This document shows positions 52,402 through 60,239 of a stretch of 64,000 nucleotides of DNA, piece by piece. The stretch's first letter is position 1. Every line of letters begins with the position of its first letter. Source of the stretch: Saprospiraceae bacterium (GTDB taxonomy: Bacteria; Bacteroidota; Bacteroidia; Chitinophagales; Saprospiraceae); the NCBI GenBank assembly GCA_016712145.1, contig JADJRO010000001.1:1550001-1614000 (forward strand), given 5' to 3'. Under the pieces are notes generated by a model that was not told where the DNA came from, did no database searches, and worked only from the letters and a program-made list of their open reading frames with translations. The position numbers and the translations under genes are program-made.

Positions 52402-55400
52402 TTGCTTAAAATGCCATTAATACCTGTCATTTCATCTTCTAACAACCTTCAAACTGCTTTGAACAAAAGAAACAGAAATCGTAATTGGTCATCCAAGATT
52501 TTAATTCAATTCGTAATACTGGTCATTTGTTTAATTTTTGATTGGAGCATTAAAATACAGGCCCAAACGCCTTATTTTCAACAACGCTTGGAATACACGA
52601 TTCAAGTTACATTGGATGATCAAAACCATGCGCTATCTGCTTTTCTCAAATTAAAATATGTAAACAACAGTCCGGATTTATTGGATAAAATTGGATTTCA
52701 TTTATGGCCGAATGCCTATAAAAATCAAAAAACTGAATTTGCCAGGCAGAAAATTCGACAGGGAGATCTGAAATTTTATAATGCGAATGAATCGGAAACT
52801 GGATCTATAGATAGCCTTCAATTTAAAGTGAACGGTTTAGTTGCTGTCCTCGATCAATCCAATTTGCCTGTAGATATGGCCTGGCTCCTGTTACCAGAGG
52901 TATTACAACCCGGAGACAGTATTTTAATAGAAACCCCTTTTTATGTTAAACTGCCTATTACGGTCAGTAGAATGGGCCATATTGGACAATCCTACCAAAT
53001 CAGTCAATGGTTTCCAAAGCCTGCGGTATACGATCGGAAAGGCTGGCACCTAATGCCCTATCTGGATCAAGGTGAATTTTATTCAGAATTTGGTCAATTT
53101 AATGTACAGATTACGCTTCCTAAAAATTATGTTGTAGCTGCAACCGGAACACTGGAAACTGAAAATGAACGCGAATTTATTAATCAACGAATCCAATTCA
53201 CCAAGGATGTTCTTACAAATAAAACGGTAGCAGACAGTCTGTTTTTAGTTGAGTCGGTTATTCAATTAAAAACACTTCAATTTGTTGCTAAGGACGTTCA
53301 TGATTTTGCCTGGTTTGCAGACAAATCCTTCTTAATCCAGCAGGATACTGTGCAACTAACAAACGTTCGTTCGGTATTGTGTCAAAGTTATTTCACTTCT
53401 CCAGATCTTTGGGATGAATCCATACAATCCGTTAAAAAGTCGATTCGTTTTTATTCAGAACAACTTGGAACCTACCCTTATCCTCAAGCAAGTGCTGTTG
53501 AAAGCAGTTTGGGTGTAGGTGGCGGCATGGAATACCCCATGATCACCGTGATCGGCCCAAGTTATAGCAAAACGTATTTAGACGAAGTCATTGCTCATGA
53601 AGTTGGTCATAATTGGCTGTATGGAATATTAGCAAGCAATGAGCGTGAGCATCCATTTATGGATGAAGGGATCAATACATTTTATGAAAACATGTATGTT
53701 CGTGGTGCAGAAGCACAGTCAACATATATTGAACTAACAGGTCCGTTAAAAAAGATTACAGGCAATACCAATTTTAAACAGTTACAGTATCAATTATTTG
53801 CAAAACAGGCCATAGATCAATACCCAAACAAGCATTCAAAAATGTTTAGTGAATTAAACTATGGATTGGATGTATATTATAAAACGGCCTGGTTTTTTGA
53901 ATATATAGAACACTATCTTGGTAAGACAAAATTCAATGAAATCATGCAATCCTATTATGAAGCATGGAAATTTAAACATCCATACCCGGAAGATTTGCAA
54001 AACATATTCTTTCAAAAAACTTCCAGCAATTATTCCTGGCTGTTTGATGGCTTGCTTAGTTCGGAAAGAAAATGTGATTATGCATTGTCTAAAATAAAAA
54101 CAAAAGGGGATTCTATATCAGTAACCATCTGCAATAAAAAATCAATTGATGCACCGATTCAAATTGGAATGTTCAAAAATGACAGCGCTGTCTATGTAAA
54201 ATGGATCGATGGATTTACAGGTTCGAAAACCATACAACTTCCGAAATTAGCTTTTGATTATATCAGCCTGGACCCCAATCACATTTCGTTTGATTTAAAA
54301 GATTACAACAATTACATCCGGCCATCAGGTATATTTAAAAAGACAGAGGCGTTAAAATTTCATTTGTTTCCATTGATTGATCAAAACCATCAAACAGATA
54401 TTGGTTTAACACCCTGTCTGGCTTACAATCAATACAATGGACTTCAAATTGGGCTGTTTATTTCAAAACCCTGGCTACCCAGTCAAAATTTCAGAATGGA
54501 TCTAGTGCCTTTTTATAGTTTAAAAAGCAATTCGTTAAGTGGCCAATCCAAACTAAGTTATATCTGGTATGTGGCGGATCAATCCATTCATTCAATCAAG
54601 CTTGGTTTAAATTTAAAAACGTATGCATTTAACGAATTACAAGGAAATACATTAGCATATTACCAATTAAGCCCTTACTTAAAATTAGATTTTAGTCATG
54701 AAGCCTATTTAAACCGAACTTCAAACATCCAATGGACCAGTTATTTTATCAAGGATGAATACCTTCGCTTTGATGATAGTTTAACAACCAATGGTACGGT
54801 ATCTGATTTCTGGCGTTCAGCGCATAAACTAAACTATCAATACAATCAGTTTTCAATTTTAGGAAATTCTGAATTGGCTTTACACCTAAACTTCTACAAA
54901 CATGCTCTGGTTTACGGTGGGACACAATCCCTAGTCAACCTTGAAATGCAATTTCAGAAAGAGTTCCGTTATCGTAATAAGCGCTATTTTTCAGCCAGGA
55001 TGTATGTATCATGTTACCCATACAACAGTGAACGACAATCAGATGCTATTTCCAGTCGCTCTAAAACGACTTCTTATGTTGGATCAACTGGCTTGGCTTT
55101 TCAAAACTATTTAGACGGTGAAAATGAAGCGCTCTTTCTTGGAAGATCGGCAGATCATGGATTAAGCGCACAACAAATTTTTATTCGCCAGGGTGGATTT
55201 AAATTGAATCATGGAGCAAGACAACGCGATAACATTGGCAATAGCAATCGATTTGTGGGCTCATTAAATTTAAAAACGGATTTGCCTATCCCAAAAATAG
55301 GTACGTTCATTAAACCATATTTAGATTTAGGGTATTACGATCAAAAACAAATAGAAGCAAAAAATAGAATTATTTATAGTGGTGGCATCCAGTTGAATTT

Positions 55401-55563
55401 ACTATACGATCGGTTTTGTATTTACTTCCCATTGGTTAATTCAAAGTATATTAATACATTGTACAATTCTGTTGAAAACAATTCCTATTGGAACCGGGTT
55501 TGCTTTTCAATTAATTTGCAGGTTCCTGAGTTCAGAGAATTGTTAAAACATTTACAGATTTAA
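52402..55563 (+). CDS. M1-family metallopeptidase with outer-membrane-barrel-like C-terminus
   Basis: 1053 residues; the start may be the ATG at 52411 instead. After an N-terminal hydrophobic segment (ILIQFVILVICLIFDWSI) comes an M1 aminopeptidase region: a GGGMEYPMITV exopeptidase motif (GAMEN-like, Glu kept) and HEVGHNWLYGILASNEREHPFMDEGINT, quoted here as HEVGHNW and FMDEG, giving the HExxH-x18-E zinc site. From about 650 onward the sequence becomes alternating strands (LGLNLKTYAFNELQGNT, LSPYLKLDFSHEAYL, FRYRNKRYFSARMYVSCYP) with a last strand ending in CFSINLQV, looking like an outer-membrane barrel. Probably a surface or periplasmic protease; the barrel reading is inference. Confidence 0.8.
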   Translation: MLKMPLIPVISSSNNLQTALNKRNRNRNWSSKILIQFVILVICLIFDWSIKIQAQTPYFQQRLEYTIQVTLDDQNHALSAFLKLKYVNNSPDLLDKIGFHLWPNAYKNQKTEFARQKIRQGDLKFYNANESETGSIDSLQFKVNGLVAVLDQSNLPVDMAWLLLPEVLQPGDSILIETPFYVKLPITVSRMGHIGQSYQISQWFPKPAVYDRKGWHLMPYLDQGEFYSEFGQFNVQITLPKNYVVAATGTLETENEREFINQRIQFTKDVLTNKTVADSLFLVESVIQLKTLQFVAKDVHDFAWFADKSFLIQQDTVQLTNVRSVLCQSYFTSPDLWDESIQSVKKSIRFYSEQLGTYPYPQASAVESSLGVGGGMEYPMITVIGPSYSKTYLDEVIAHEVGHNWLYGILASNEREHPFMDEGINTFYENMYVRGAEAQSTYIELTGPLKKITGNTNFKQLQYQLFAKQAIDQYPNKHSKMFSELNYGLDVYYKTAWFFEYIEHYLGKTKFNEIMQSYYEAWKFKHPYPEDLQNIFFQKTSSNYSWLFDGLLSSERKCDYALSKIKTKGDSISVTICNKKSIDAPIQIGMFKNDSAVYVKWIDGFTGSKTIQLPKLAFDYISLDPNHISFDLKDYNNYIRPSGIFKKTEALKFHLFPLIDQNHQTDIGLTPCLAYNQYNGLQIGLFISKPWLPSQNFRMDLVPFYSLKSNSLSGQSKLSYIWYVADQSIHSIKLGLNLKTYAFNELQGNTLAYYQLSPYLKLDFSHEAYLNRTSNIQWTSYFIKDEYLRFDDSLTTNGTVSDFWRSAHKLNYQYNQFSILGNSELALHLNFYKHALVYGGTQSLVNLEMQFQKEFRYRNKRYFSARMYVSCYPYNSERQSDAISSRSKTTSYVGSTGLAFQNYLDGENEALFLGRSADHGLSAQQIFIRQGGFKLNHGARQRDNIGNSNRFVGSLNLKTDLPIPKIGTFIKPYLDLGYYDQKQIEAKNRIIYSGGIQLNLLYDRFCIYFPLVNSKYINTLYNSVENNSYWNRVCFSINLQVPEFRELLKHLQI

Positions 55564-55719
55564 TTACAATAAACCTTTGAGGGTTAAATTACTCATTGGA
55601 GAATCTAACAGAATATACTTCAACACTGCTTGCAATAACTTGCAGCATGAATTATCCAAACTTAGTAATAATACTTAAATTAAATAACCTGGCATCGGGG
55701 AGTTTAACCAAATCCACCC
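55564..55719. other. Short intergenic region
   Basis: 156 bp between convergent genes; nothing recognised and no strong hairpin. Confidence 0.4.
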
Positions 55720-55929
55720 TTACAGTTTATTAACAATGATGTTATAGCTTGCCTTTGGAGTCTGATTTACTAAACCTGTAATCAAAATGCTGTATTTCTT
55801 ATTTGGAAGAATATTTAGGTTTGATATACTAACAACTACGGTCGCACCGGATTTTATGGTCAAGTCGTGTTTAGCAGGTGTCAAACTTGTAAACAAGGAG
55901 GTTGATTTATAATTTACTCCAGAAACCAA
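55720..55929 (-). CDS. DUF4397 lipoprotein, 3' part
   Basis: 69 residues with the end of a DUF4397-type beta domain: VSGVNYKSTSLFTSLTPAKH and NLNILPNKKYSILITGL. It joins the upstream ORF if one G of the pair 55948-55949 (plus strand) is removed, reading IIIISSGADLVSGVNYK. Confidence 0.7.
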   Translation of the reverse strand: MVSGVNYKSTSLFTSLTPAKHDLTIKSGATVVVSISNLNILPNKKYSILITGLVNQTPKASYNIIVNKL

Positions 55930-55942
55930 ATCAGCTCCTGAA

Positions 55943-56392
55943 CTAATGGATGATGATCATTGGATTGGAATTTGCAGACAAATTGATTAACCGAATATAC
56001 CCTTTGGTTGTATCTGCAACACTTAAATCATCCTCATTGATTATGAGTTCGGGTGAACTTAGTGTCCCTATGGCCATCAACGAATAATTTTTAGCAGATC
56101 CAATATTAAAATTGGCATTTACAACAAATGCATTCGATATATTATCCCGAATTTTAAAATTCTGATTCCCACTATTGATTTCCTGATATTGTGTAATTCC
56201 ACCAAACCCAGCAGTAAGAGCAACAATTACGGAATCTTCTACCAGAACGGTACTTAATTTTCCATCTAAAATACCATTTATAAACATAAGCTTAGATGGG
56301 CCAGAAGGACCATCGTCTGATGAGCTGCAGCCAAAAAATGAACAAACGATGGAAAGGACTACTATTGCAGTAGTAAAAACTGAATTTTTCAT
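55943..56392 (-). CDS. DUF4397 lipoprotein, 5' part (frameshifted)
   Basis: 149 residues. The signal VFTTAIVVLSIVCSFFGC is a lipobox; after an SSDDGPSGPS linker the first DUF4397 unit (KLMFINGILDGKLSTVLVED ... NYSLMAIGT) and the start of a second (GYIRLINLSANSN) are visible. The frame is then lost near 55948. The whole gene would be 55720-56392, about 225 residues. Such proteins are surface or periplasmic beta-sandwich proteins of unknown role. Confidence 0.75.
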   Translation of the reverse strand: MKNSVFTTAIVVLSIVCSFFGCSSSDDGPSGPSKLMFINGILDGKLSTVLVEDSVIVALTAGFGGITQYQEINSGNQNFKIRDNISNAFVVNANFNIGSAKNYSLMAIGTLSSPELIINEDDLSVADTTKGYIRLINLSANSNPMIIIH

Positions 56393-56476
56393 AATACAAA
56401 TAAATTTAGGTGATCAAAAAGATTTCCCAGAAAATAGGGTTAGTGCTTAATAAGAATATTGAAAGAGGGCGATTCG

Positions 56477-56497
56477 TTCTGTAAATATACTACAGAA
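56477..56497. promoter_or_regulatory. Inverted repeat, possible operator
   Basis: TTCTGTA-N7-TACAGAA between the divergent DUF4397 and M48 genes. Perfect 7-bp arms and location suggest a binding site for a dimeric regulator; which one is unknown. Confidence 0.35.
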
Positions 56498-56548
56498 ACA
56501 AATTAAACGCAAATATTCATTTTATAGTGCATCAAAAAAAAGCTTTTG

Positions 56549-56556
56549 TAGATTTG
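56549..56556 (+). promoter_or_regulatory. Putative -7 element before the M48 gene
   Basis: TAGATTTG fits TAnnTTTG and ends 14 bp before the ATG at 56571. No good -33 element is seen. Confidence 0.3.
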
Positions 56557-56570
56557 GAAAAAATATAGAA

Positions 56571-57407
56571 ATGAGTATACTACGAAGGTCCAACGAGCGG
56601 AACCCAGTGAGTCAGATGGGATTCGGTAACTCAAGAATTGGAAGCACCCTGATATTGGCTTTAATCATTGCAGGTTTTTCGTACTTTAAATACTGTAGCA
56701 CAAAGACTTACAATGAATATACCGGCAAATATCAACACGTTGGTATCAGTCCTGAACAAGAAATTGCGCTTGGTTTAAATACGGCTCCAGCAATGATTCA
56801 ACAACACGGGGGTTTACATCCTGATCAACGAGGACAAGATCTGGTAAAAAGTGTGGGTCGAAAGCTGGTGCAAAGCACTATAGCTAGTAAAACACCGTAT
56901 CAATATGATTTTCATTTATTGGCCGATGAGGAAGTTATTAATGCATTTGCGTTGCCGGGAGGACAGGTATTTATCACCGCCGCATTATTTAATAAATTGA
57001 AAAATGAAGATCAGCTGGCAGGGGTTTTTGGTCATGAAATAGGTCACGTCATCGCACGACATGGCGGCGAACGCATTACACAGACCGAACTTTTTGAAGG
57101 CTTATCGGGTGCAGCAACGGTCGCAACAGGAGATTATGCTACCGGACAAGGTGTTTCTGCCTTACTGAATCAATTTTTTTCTATGCCTTATGGGAGAGAT
57201 CAGGAACTGCAATCCGATGATATTGGAGTGAAACTCATGATGGATTCTGGTTACAATCCAGAAGAATTGATTGGAGTCATGGAAATTTTAAAAGCTGCAA
57301 GTGGTCCAAACAGAACCCCGGAGCGATTGAGCACACACCCAGATCCTGAAAATCGGATCGAACGAATTCGGGAAGCCATTCAAAAATATAAGAATCAACC
57401 AAATTAA
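56571..57407 (+). CDS. M48-family metallopeptidase (BepA/LoiP-like)
   Basis: 278 residues. One N-terminal hydrophobic segment (LILALIIAGFSYFKYC) anchors or exports the protein. The zinc site HEIGHVIARHGGERI has the HExxH motif and the third ligand lies in LQSDDIGVKLMMDSGY. The end has RLSTHPDPENRIERI, the STHP motif of periplasmic M48C peptidases. These enzymes degrade misfolded outer-membrane proteins. Single gene upstream of tRNA-Asp. Confidence 0.92.
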   Translation: MSILRRSNERNPVSQMGFGNSRIGSTLILALIIAGFSYFKYCSTKTYNEYTGKYQHVGISPEQEIALGLNTAPAMIQQHGGLHPDQRGQDLVKSVGRKLVQSTIASKTPYQYDFHLLADEEVINAFALPGGQVFITAALFNKLKNEDQLAGVFGHEIGHVIARHGGERITQTELFEGLSGAATVATGDYATGQGVSALLNQFFSMPYGRDQELQSDDIGVKLMMDSGYNPEELIGVMEILKAASGPNRTPERLSTHPDPENRIERIREAIQKYKNQPN

Positions 57408-57497
57408 ATAAATATTATATATATTTATAATTGGTTATTAAAAAATTATATATTATTTTTTAATTTAATGTGATTTGAGTTTTAATTTTTCGAATCC

Positions 57498-57527
57498 TTT
57501 GAAAACAATAGAATAATTGTAAATTTG
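57498..57527 (+). promoter_or_regulatory. Promoter of tRNA-Asp
   Basis: TTTG at 57498-57501 and TAAATTTG at 57520-57527 are 18 bp apart, an excellent match to the Bacteroidota promoter, ending 19 bp before the tRNA. Confidence 0.7.
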
Positions 57528-57546
57528 CACCTCCAATTTCTACTTT

Positions 57547-57620
57547 GGATCGGTAGTTCAGTTGGTTAGAATGCCGCCCTGTCACGGCGGAGGTCGCGGG
57601 TTCGAGTCCCGTCCGGTCCG
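57547..57620 (+). tRNA. tRNA-Asp (anticodon GTC)
   Basis: A complete 74-nt tRNA. The acceptor arms GGATCGG and CCGGTCC pair with one G-T pair; the anticodon loop CTGTCAC gives GTC; the T arm is GCGGG-TTCGAGT-CCCGT. The discriminator is G and CA follows. Pieces of this gene (ATGCCGCCCTGTCA and TCCCGTCCGGTCCGCA) recur twice downstream. Confidence 0.95.
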
Positions 57621-57968
57621 CAAAAGCTTCACTTATTTGGTGGAGCTTTTTTTTTCTATATGCCTTTTTTTGTCTACATCATTGTCAGTTTGCAAAATGG
57701 TACTTTTTACAAAGGGTTTTCTCTGAACCCCGTTCTTAGACTTAAGCAACATAATGATGGTCTATCCAAATATACTTCCAAATTTAAGCCTTGGAAACTG
57801 GTTTATGTTGAGCAGTTTTCTTCCAAGTCTGATGCTTTGATTAGGGAAAAAATTTGAAAAAAGCGACTAATGAAAGGATCTTGGCTTTGATTGATTCTCC
57901 TAAAAATATTGTCAAGACTTTTATTCCTTAATTTCTAAATTCCTCATTGTTTGTATGCCGCCCTGTCA
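57608..57968 (+). repeat. tRNA-Asp/GIY-YIG duplication, unit 1
   Basis: Runs from the tRNA-Asp T-stem 3' strand and acceptor 3' strand, through a short hairpin (AGCTTCAC...GTGGAGCT) with T-tract, through a GIY-YIG ORF, to ATGCCGCCCTGTCA, a copy of the tRNA anticodon-arm 5' half. It is about 95% identical to unit 2 at 58024-58385. Confidence 0.85.
57660..57931 (+). pseudogene. GIY-YIG nuclease, copy 1 (frameshifted)
   Basis: A small (about 90 residues if intact) GIY-YIG domain protein of the UvrC-N-like family that is very common in Bacteroidota. FFVYIIVSLQNGTFYKGFS holds the V-Y-I...Y-K-G form of GIY-YIG, followed by LRLKQHNDG and WKLVYVEQF. At the A6 run 57847-57852 the frame stops (LIREKI); copy 2 has A7 there and reads LIREKNLKKA. 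Restored, the end is LIDSPKNIVKTFIP. The function of these small nucleases is not known; many lie near tRNA or rRNA genes. Confidence 0.8.
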
Positions 57969-58017
57969 TCCCCACAATCCTGTGGGGACGGGTTCGATCC
58001 CCACAATGCTATGGGGA
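57969..58017 (+). repeat. Palindrome array 1 (two units) inside tRNA-Asp remnant
   Basis: Two 20-bp palindromes (TCCCCACAATCCTGTGGGGA at 57969-57988; the second at 57998-58017 with TGCTAT in the centre) joined by CGGGTTCGA, a tRNA T-loop-like sequence. Upstream is ATGCCGCCCTGTCA and downstream, after CTGGT, TCCCGTCCGGTCCGCA, so the array occupies the middle of a tRNA-Asp copy. Confidence 0.9.
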
Positions 58018-58023
58018 CTGGTT

Positions 58024-58385
58024 CCCGTCCGGTCCGCAAAAGCTTCACTTATTTGGTGGAGCTTTTTTTTTTCTATATGCCTTTTTTTGTCTACATCATT
58101 GTCAGTTTGCAAAATTGTACTTTTTACAAAGGGTTTTCTCTGAACCCCGTTCTTAGACTTAAGCAACATAATGATGGTCTATCCAAATATACTTCCAAAT
58201 TAAATCTTGGAAACTGGTTTATGTTGAGCAGTTTTCTTCCAAGTCTGATGCTTTGATTAGGGAAAAAAATTTGAAAAAAGCGCCTAATGAAAGGATCTTG
58301 GCTTTGATTGATTCTCCTAAAAATATTGTCAAGACTTTTATTCCTTAAATTCTAAATTCCTCATTGTTTGTATGCCGCACTGTCA
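58024..58385 (+). repeat. tRNA-Asp/GIY-YIG duplication, unit 2
   Basis: Second copy of the unit at 57608-57968, beginning with the tRNA 3' end and ending with ATGCCGCACTGTCA. Differences are few: single-base changes and 1-bp indels in homopolymers. Confidence 0.85.
58077..58348 (+). pseudogene. GIY-YIG nuclease, copy 2 (frameshifted)
   Basis: Same protein as copy 1 with the same start (MPFFVYIIVSLQN). Here the break is at 58200-58201, where TT replaces the TTT of copy 1, so the frame shifts after YTSK; the A run that is short in copy 1 is correct here (58263-58269). The two copies are therefore broken at different places, and a composite of both would read through. Confidence 0.8.
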
Positions 58386-58463
58386 TCCCCACAATCCTGT
58401 GGGGACGGGTTCGGTCCCCACAATTCTGTGGGGACGAGTTCGATCCCCACAATGCTATGGGGA
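58386..58463 (+). repeat. Palindrome array 2 (three units) inside tRNA-Asp remnant
   Basis: Three 20-bp palindromes at 58386-58405, 58415-58434 and 58444-58463, each TCCCCACAATnCTrTGGGGA, separated by CGGGTTCGG and CGAGTTCGA. The unit length is exactly 29 bp. Flanks are again the tRNA-Asp pieces; TCCCGTCCGGTCCGCA is at 58469-58484. The first and last palindromes match the two of array 1, so the middle one is an insertion. Confidence 0.9.
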
Positions 58464-58484
58464 CTCGCTCCCGTCCGGTCCGCA

Positions 58485-59047
58485 ACTCAGGTCCCCACCC
58501 TTTTGTGAGGGTATCTGAAATGCAAGCCTAAAACTCCTTTTATTGATTTTAATTTTCCAAACAATCCATAAGGAATCGTTTGGAAACTCTTTGGCTTCAG
58601 AAATTCATTCATCTCTAAAGTCTTTTTTGAATTTCACAATGATGATACCTGCTGTCTTCAAACACTTTAAACTGGGTATAAATTTGAATGGATCAAAAAT
58701 ATTTTCAAACCTATCGCTTGTTTCACTTAAGTTTTCTCAAAACGAATTGATAAATCCAGAATTGTCAGTTGAGTTTGAATTCGATCTGATAGATTCCTAC
58801 TGCTTATAGCTATTTTATACTAATTCTACTTGATTTCAAAAGGCTTGTGAATCGTTTACTAAAAAATTTAGTATAGATAAAGTACATGTAAACTTAAATT
58901 AAGAAGCAATCAAAAAAACTTAATACACTTTGAATATTTATACTCCTTGACAGATATCATTCGATCGTTTGACCCCCGTCATCATTAAATAATTTAATCA
59001 AAACTAAAATTGTGAAAAATTAACTATTTAAAATTAAATTATTTAAT
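58485..59047. other. Intergenic region after the repeat cluster
   Basis: 563 bp. The first 35 bp hold a degenerate palindrome-like piece (GTCCCCACCCTTTTGTGAGGG). An 88-residue frame at 58543-58809 has no promoter, no recognisable family and a composition that could arise by chance. The last 180 bp probably contain the promoter of the YceI operon, but no clear match to the consensus was found. Confidence 0.4.
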
Positions 59048-59824
59048 ATGAAATCGAAGGTATATTTCTTAATGGCTATAGTAACTACAGCCCTAGTTTA
59101 TTGGACTTGCACACACGATGATGATAATATCACTCCATCAGGTCCTAAAATAACAAGAGGAACAAATGTTCATTTACCTGGAAACCTTACAACAGGAAAT
59201 CCCAATGAATGGAAATTTGATAAAGTACATTCCAGTGTACTATGGCAAACACGATATGTTGGAGCATCTGGTTTGCTGACAGGTAGATTCAATCAATTTG
59301 GATTGCATGATGTCATCGATGCAAAGGCTATCAATTACACTGTTACTACACAACCCTTACCAGATTCTTCCTGGGCATTTTATGAAAATGAACCAGCTAA
59401 AAGTTATTTTAACGGATATGTACAGATCAATACCTCTAATACCGGTGAACCTGGTAGAGATGCGGGTTGCAATGTTGCTGGAATGGGTACTGTAGCGATT
59501 GTTACAGGAACACAAAACTTAACTCCACAAAATTTAGCAAAAATTAAAACCAAAGAAATAAAATTTGACCCTGCAAGCAATGGGTATATTGTAACGCTTG
59601 ATTTAACTTATCAGGGAAAATTAACAGCACCCCTTACTAAAACAATCCCTGCAAAACTGAGCTATGTTCCAAAGCAAACTGTTCAATTTGGAACTGCTGC
59701 AGCTTATGATGTATTTGGATTACAATTAAGTTTTCAGTTTAATTGCAGAGATTATGGCATTACCAGCACCAGTATTGCAGACATTATAGAAATTCAGTGC
59801 AATGCTAACTTTCATAATAAATAA
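59048..59824 (+). CDS. YceI-like domain lipoprotein
   Basis: 258 residues. The signal VYFLMAIVTTALVYWTC ends in a possible lipobox Cys, followed by HDDDN. The YceI-like domain shows WKFDKVHSSVLWQTRYVGAS, GLLTGRFNQFGLHDV and LSFQFNCRDYGITS. It is larger than ordinary YceI proteins because of an insert (YENEPAKSYFNGYVQINTSN). It starts a three-gene unit with a haem-type lipoprotein and a DUF5777 barrel protein, an arrangement known in Bacteroidota; a role in electron or quinone handling is inference. Confidence 0.85.
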   Translation: MKSKVYFLMAIVTTALVYWTCTHDDDNITPSGPKITRGTNVHLPGNLTTGNPNEWKFDKVHSSVLWQTRYVGASGLLTGRFNQFGLHDVIDAKAINYTVTTQPLPDSSWAFYENEPAKSYFNGYVQINTSNTGEPGRDAGCNVAGMGTVAIVTGTQNLTPQNLAKIKTKEIKFDPASNGYIVTLDLTYQGKLTAPLTKTIPAKLSYVPKQTVQFGTAAAYDVFGLQLSFQFNCRDYGITSTSIADIIEIQCNANFHNK

Positions 59825-59841
59825 ATCCAAAATACAATACA

Positions 59842-60223
59842 ATGAAACCTCAATATAAAAAAACTGGCTACTATACTTCTTCTTGGTTTTCTGATAATAG
59901 GTTGCTATGAAGATGTAATTAGCCCTGAAAGAGACCCGGATGGTCCGCCGCAATCAGTCAGCTTTAAAAATGATTTGGCCCCACTACTTAATGCAAAGTG
60001 CACAGCGGTAGGATGCCATGTAAATGGAGCTCATAAGCCTTATATGGAAGATGTATCACTCTCGTTTAGAAATATAACAAGCGGTGGATTTGTAAATACT
60101 TTGCTACCAAAAGAAAGCATTCTTTACAAGCAGGTAAACGGAGCTATGTCAGAGTTTATTCCATCTAAAGCAGATAAACAATTGATTTACGATTGGATTC
60201 GAAACGGAGCACCAAATAATTGA
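59842..60223 (+). CDS. Small haem-binding-type lipoprotein (frameshifted)
   Basis: The ATG at 59842 begins MKPQYKK and soon stops; the other frame has no start. Removing one A of the A7 run 59857-59863 gives MKPQYKKLATILLLGFLIIGCYEDV, a proper lipoprotein signal with lipobox IIGC (quoted up to 20 residues: YKKLATILLLGFLIIGC). The mature part has APLLNAKCTAVGCHVNGAH, a CX4CH variant of the c-type haem site, and ends KADKQLIYDWIRNGAPNN, the usual end of small cytochrome-c-like lipoproteins in which the last segment recalls the RNGAP of 'planctomycete cytochrome' domains. About 127 residues if intact. Confidence 0.75.
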
Positions 60224-60239
60224 TATTAAAACGAAAATT

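Noticed and set aside
57951..58256. 101-residue open frame reading through the tRNA remnant, the first palindrome array and most of GIY-YIG copy 2
   Set aside because: Its first 40 residues translate tRNA and palindrome sequence. It is an accidental upstream extension of copy 2, whose natural ATG is at 58077.
57969..58463. CRISPR-like array of 29-bp units
   Set aside because: Units are directly contiguous with no unique spacers, there are only two and three copies, and there are no cas genes. The repeats are palindromes within tRNA remnants.
57547..58484. Group I intron with homing endonuclease in tRNA-Asp
   Set aside because: The first tRNA is complete and uninterrupted, and no group I core (P, Q, R, S elements) is evident around the GIY-YIG frames.
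58543..58809. 88-residue ORF after the palindrome arrays
   Set aside because: No promoter, no recognised motif and no signal sequence. The AT-rich sequence can give such a frame by chance.
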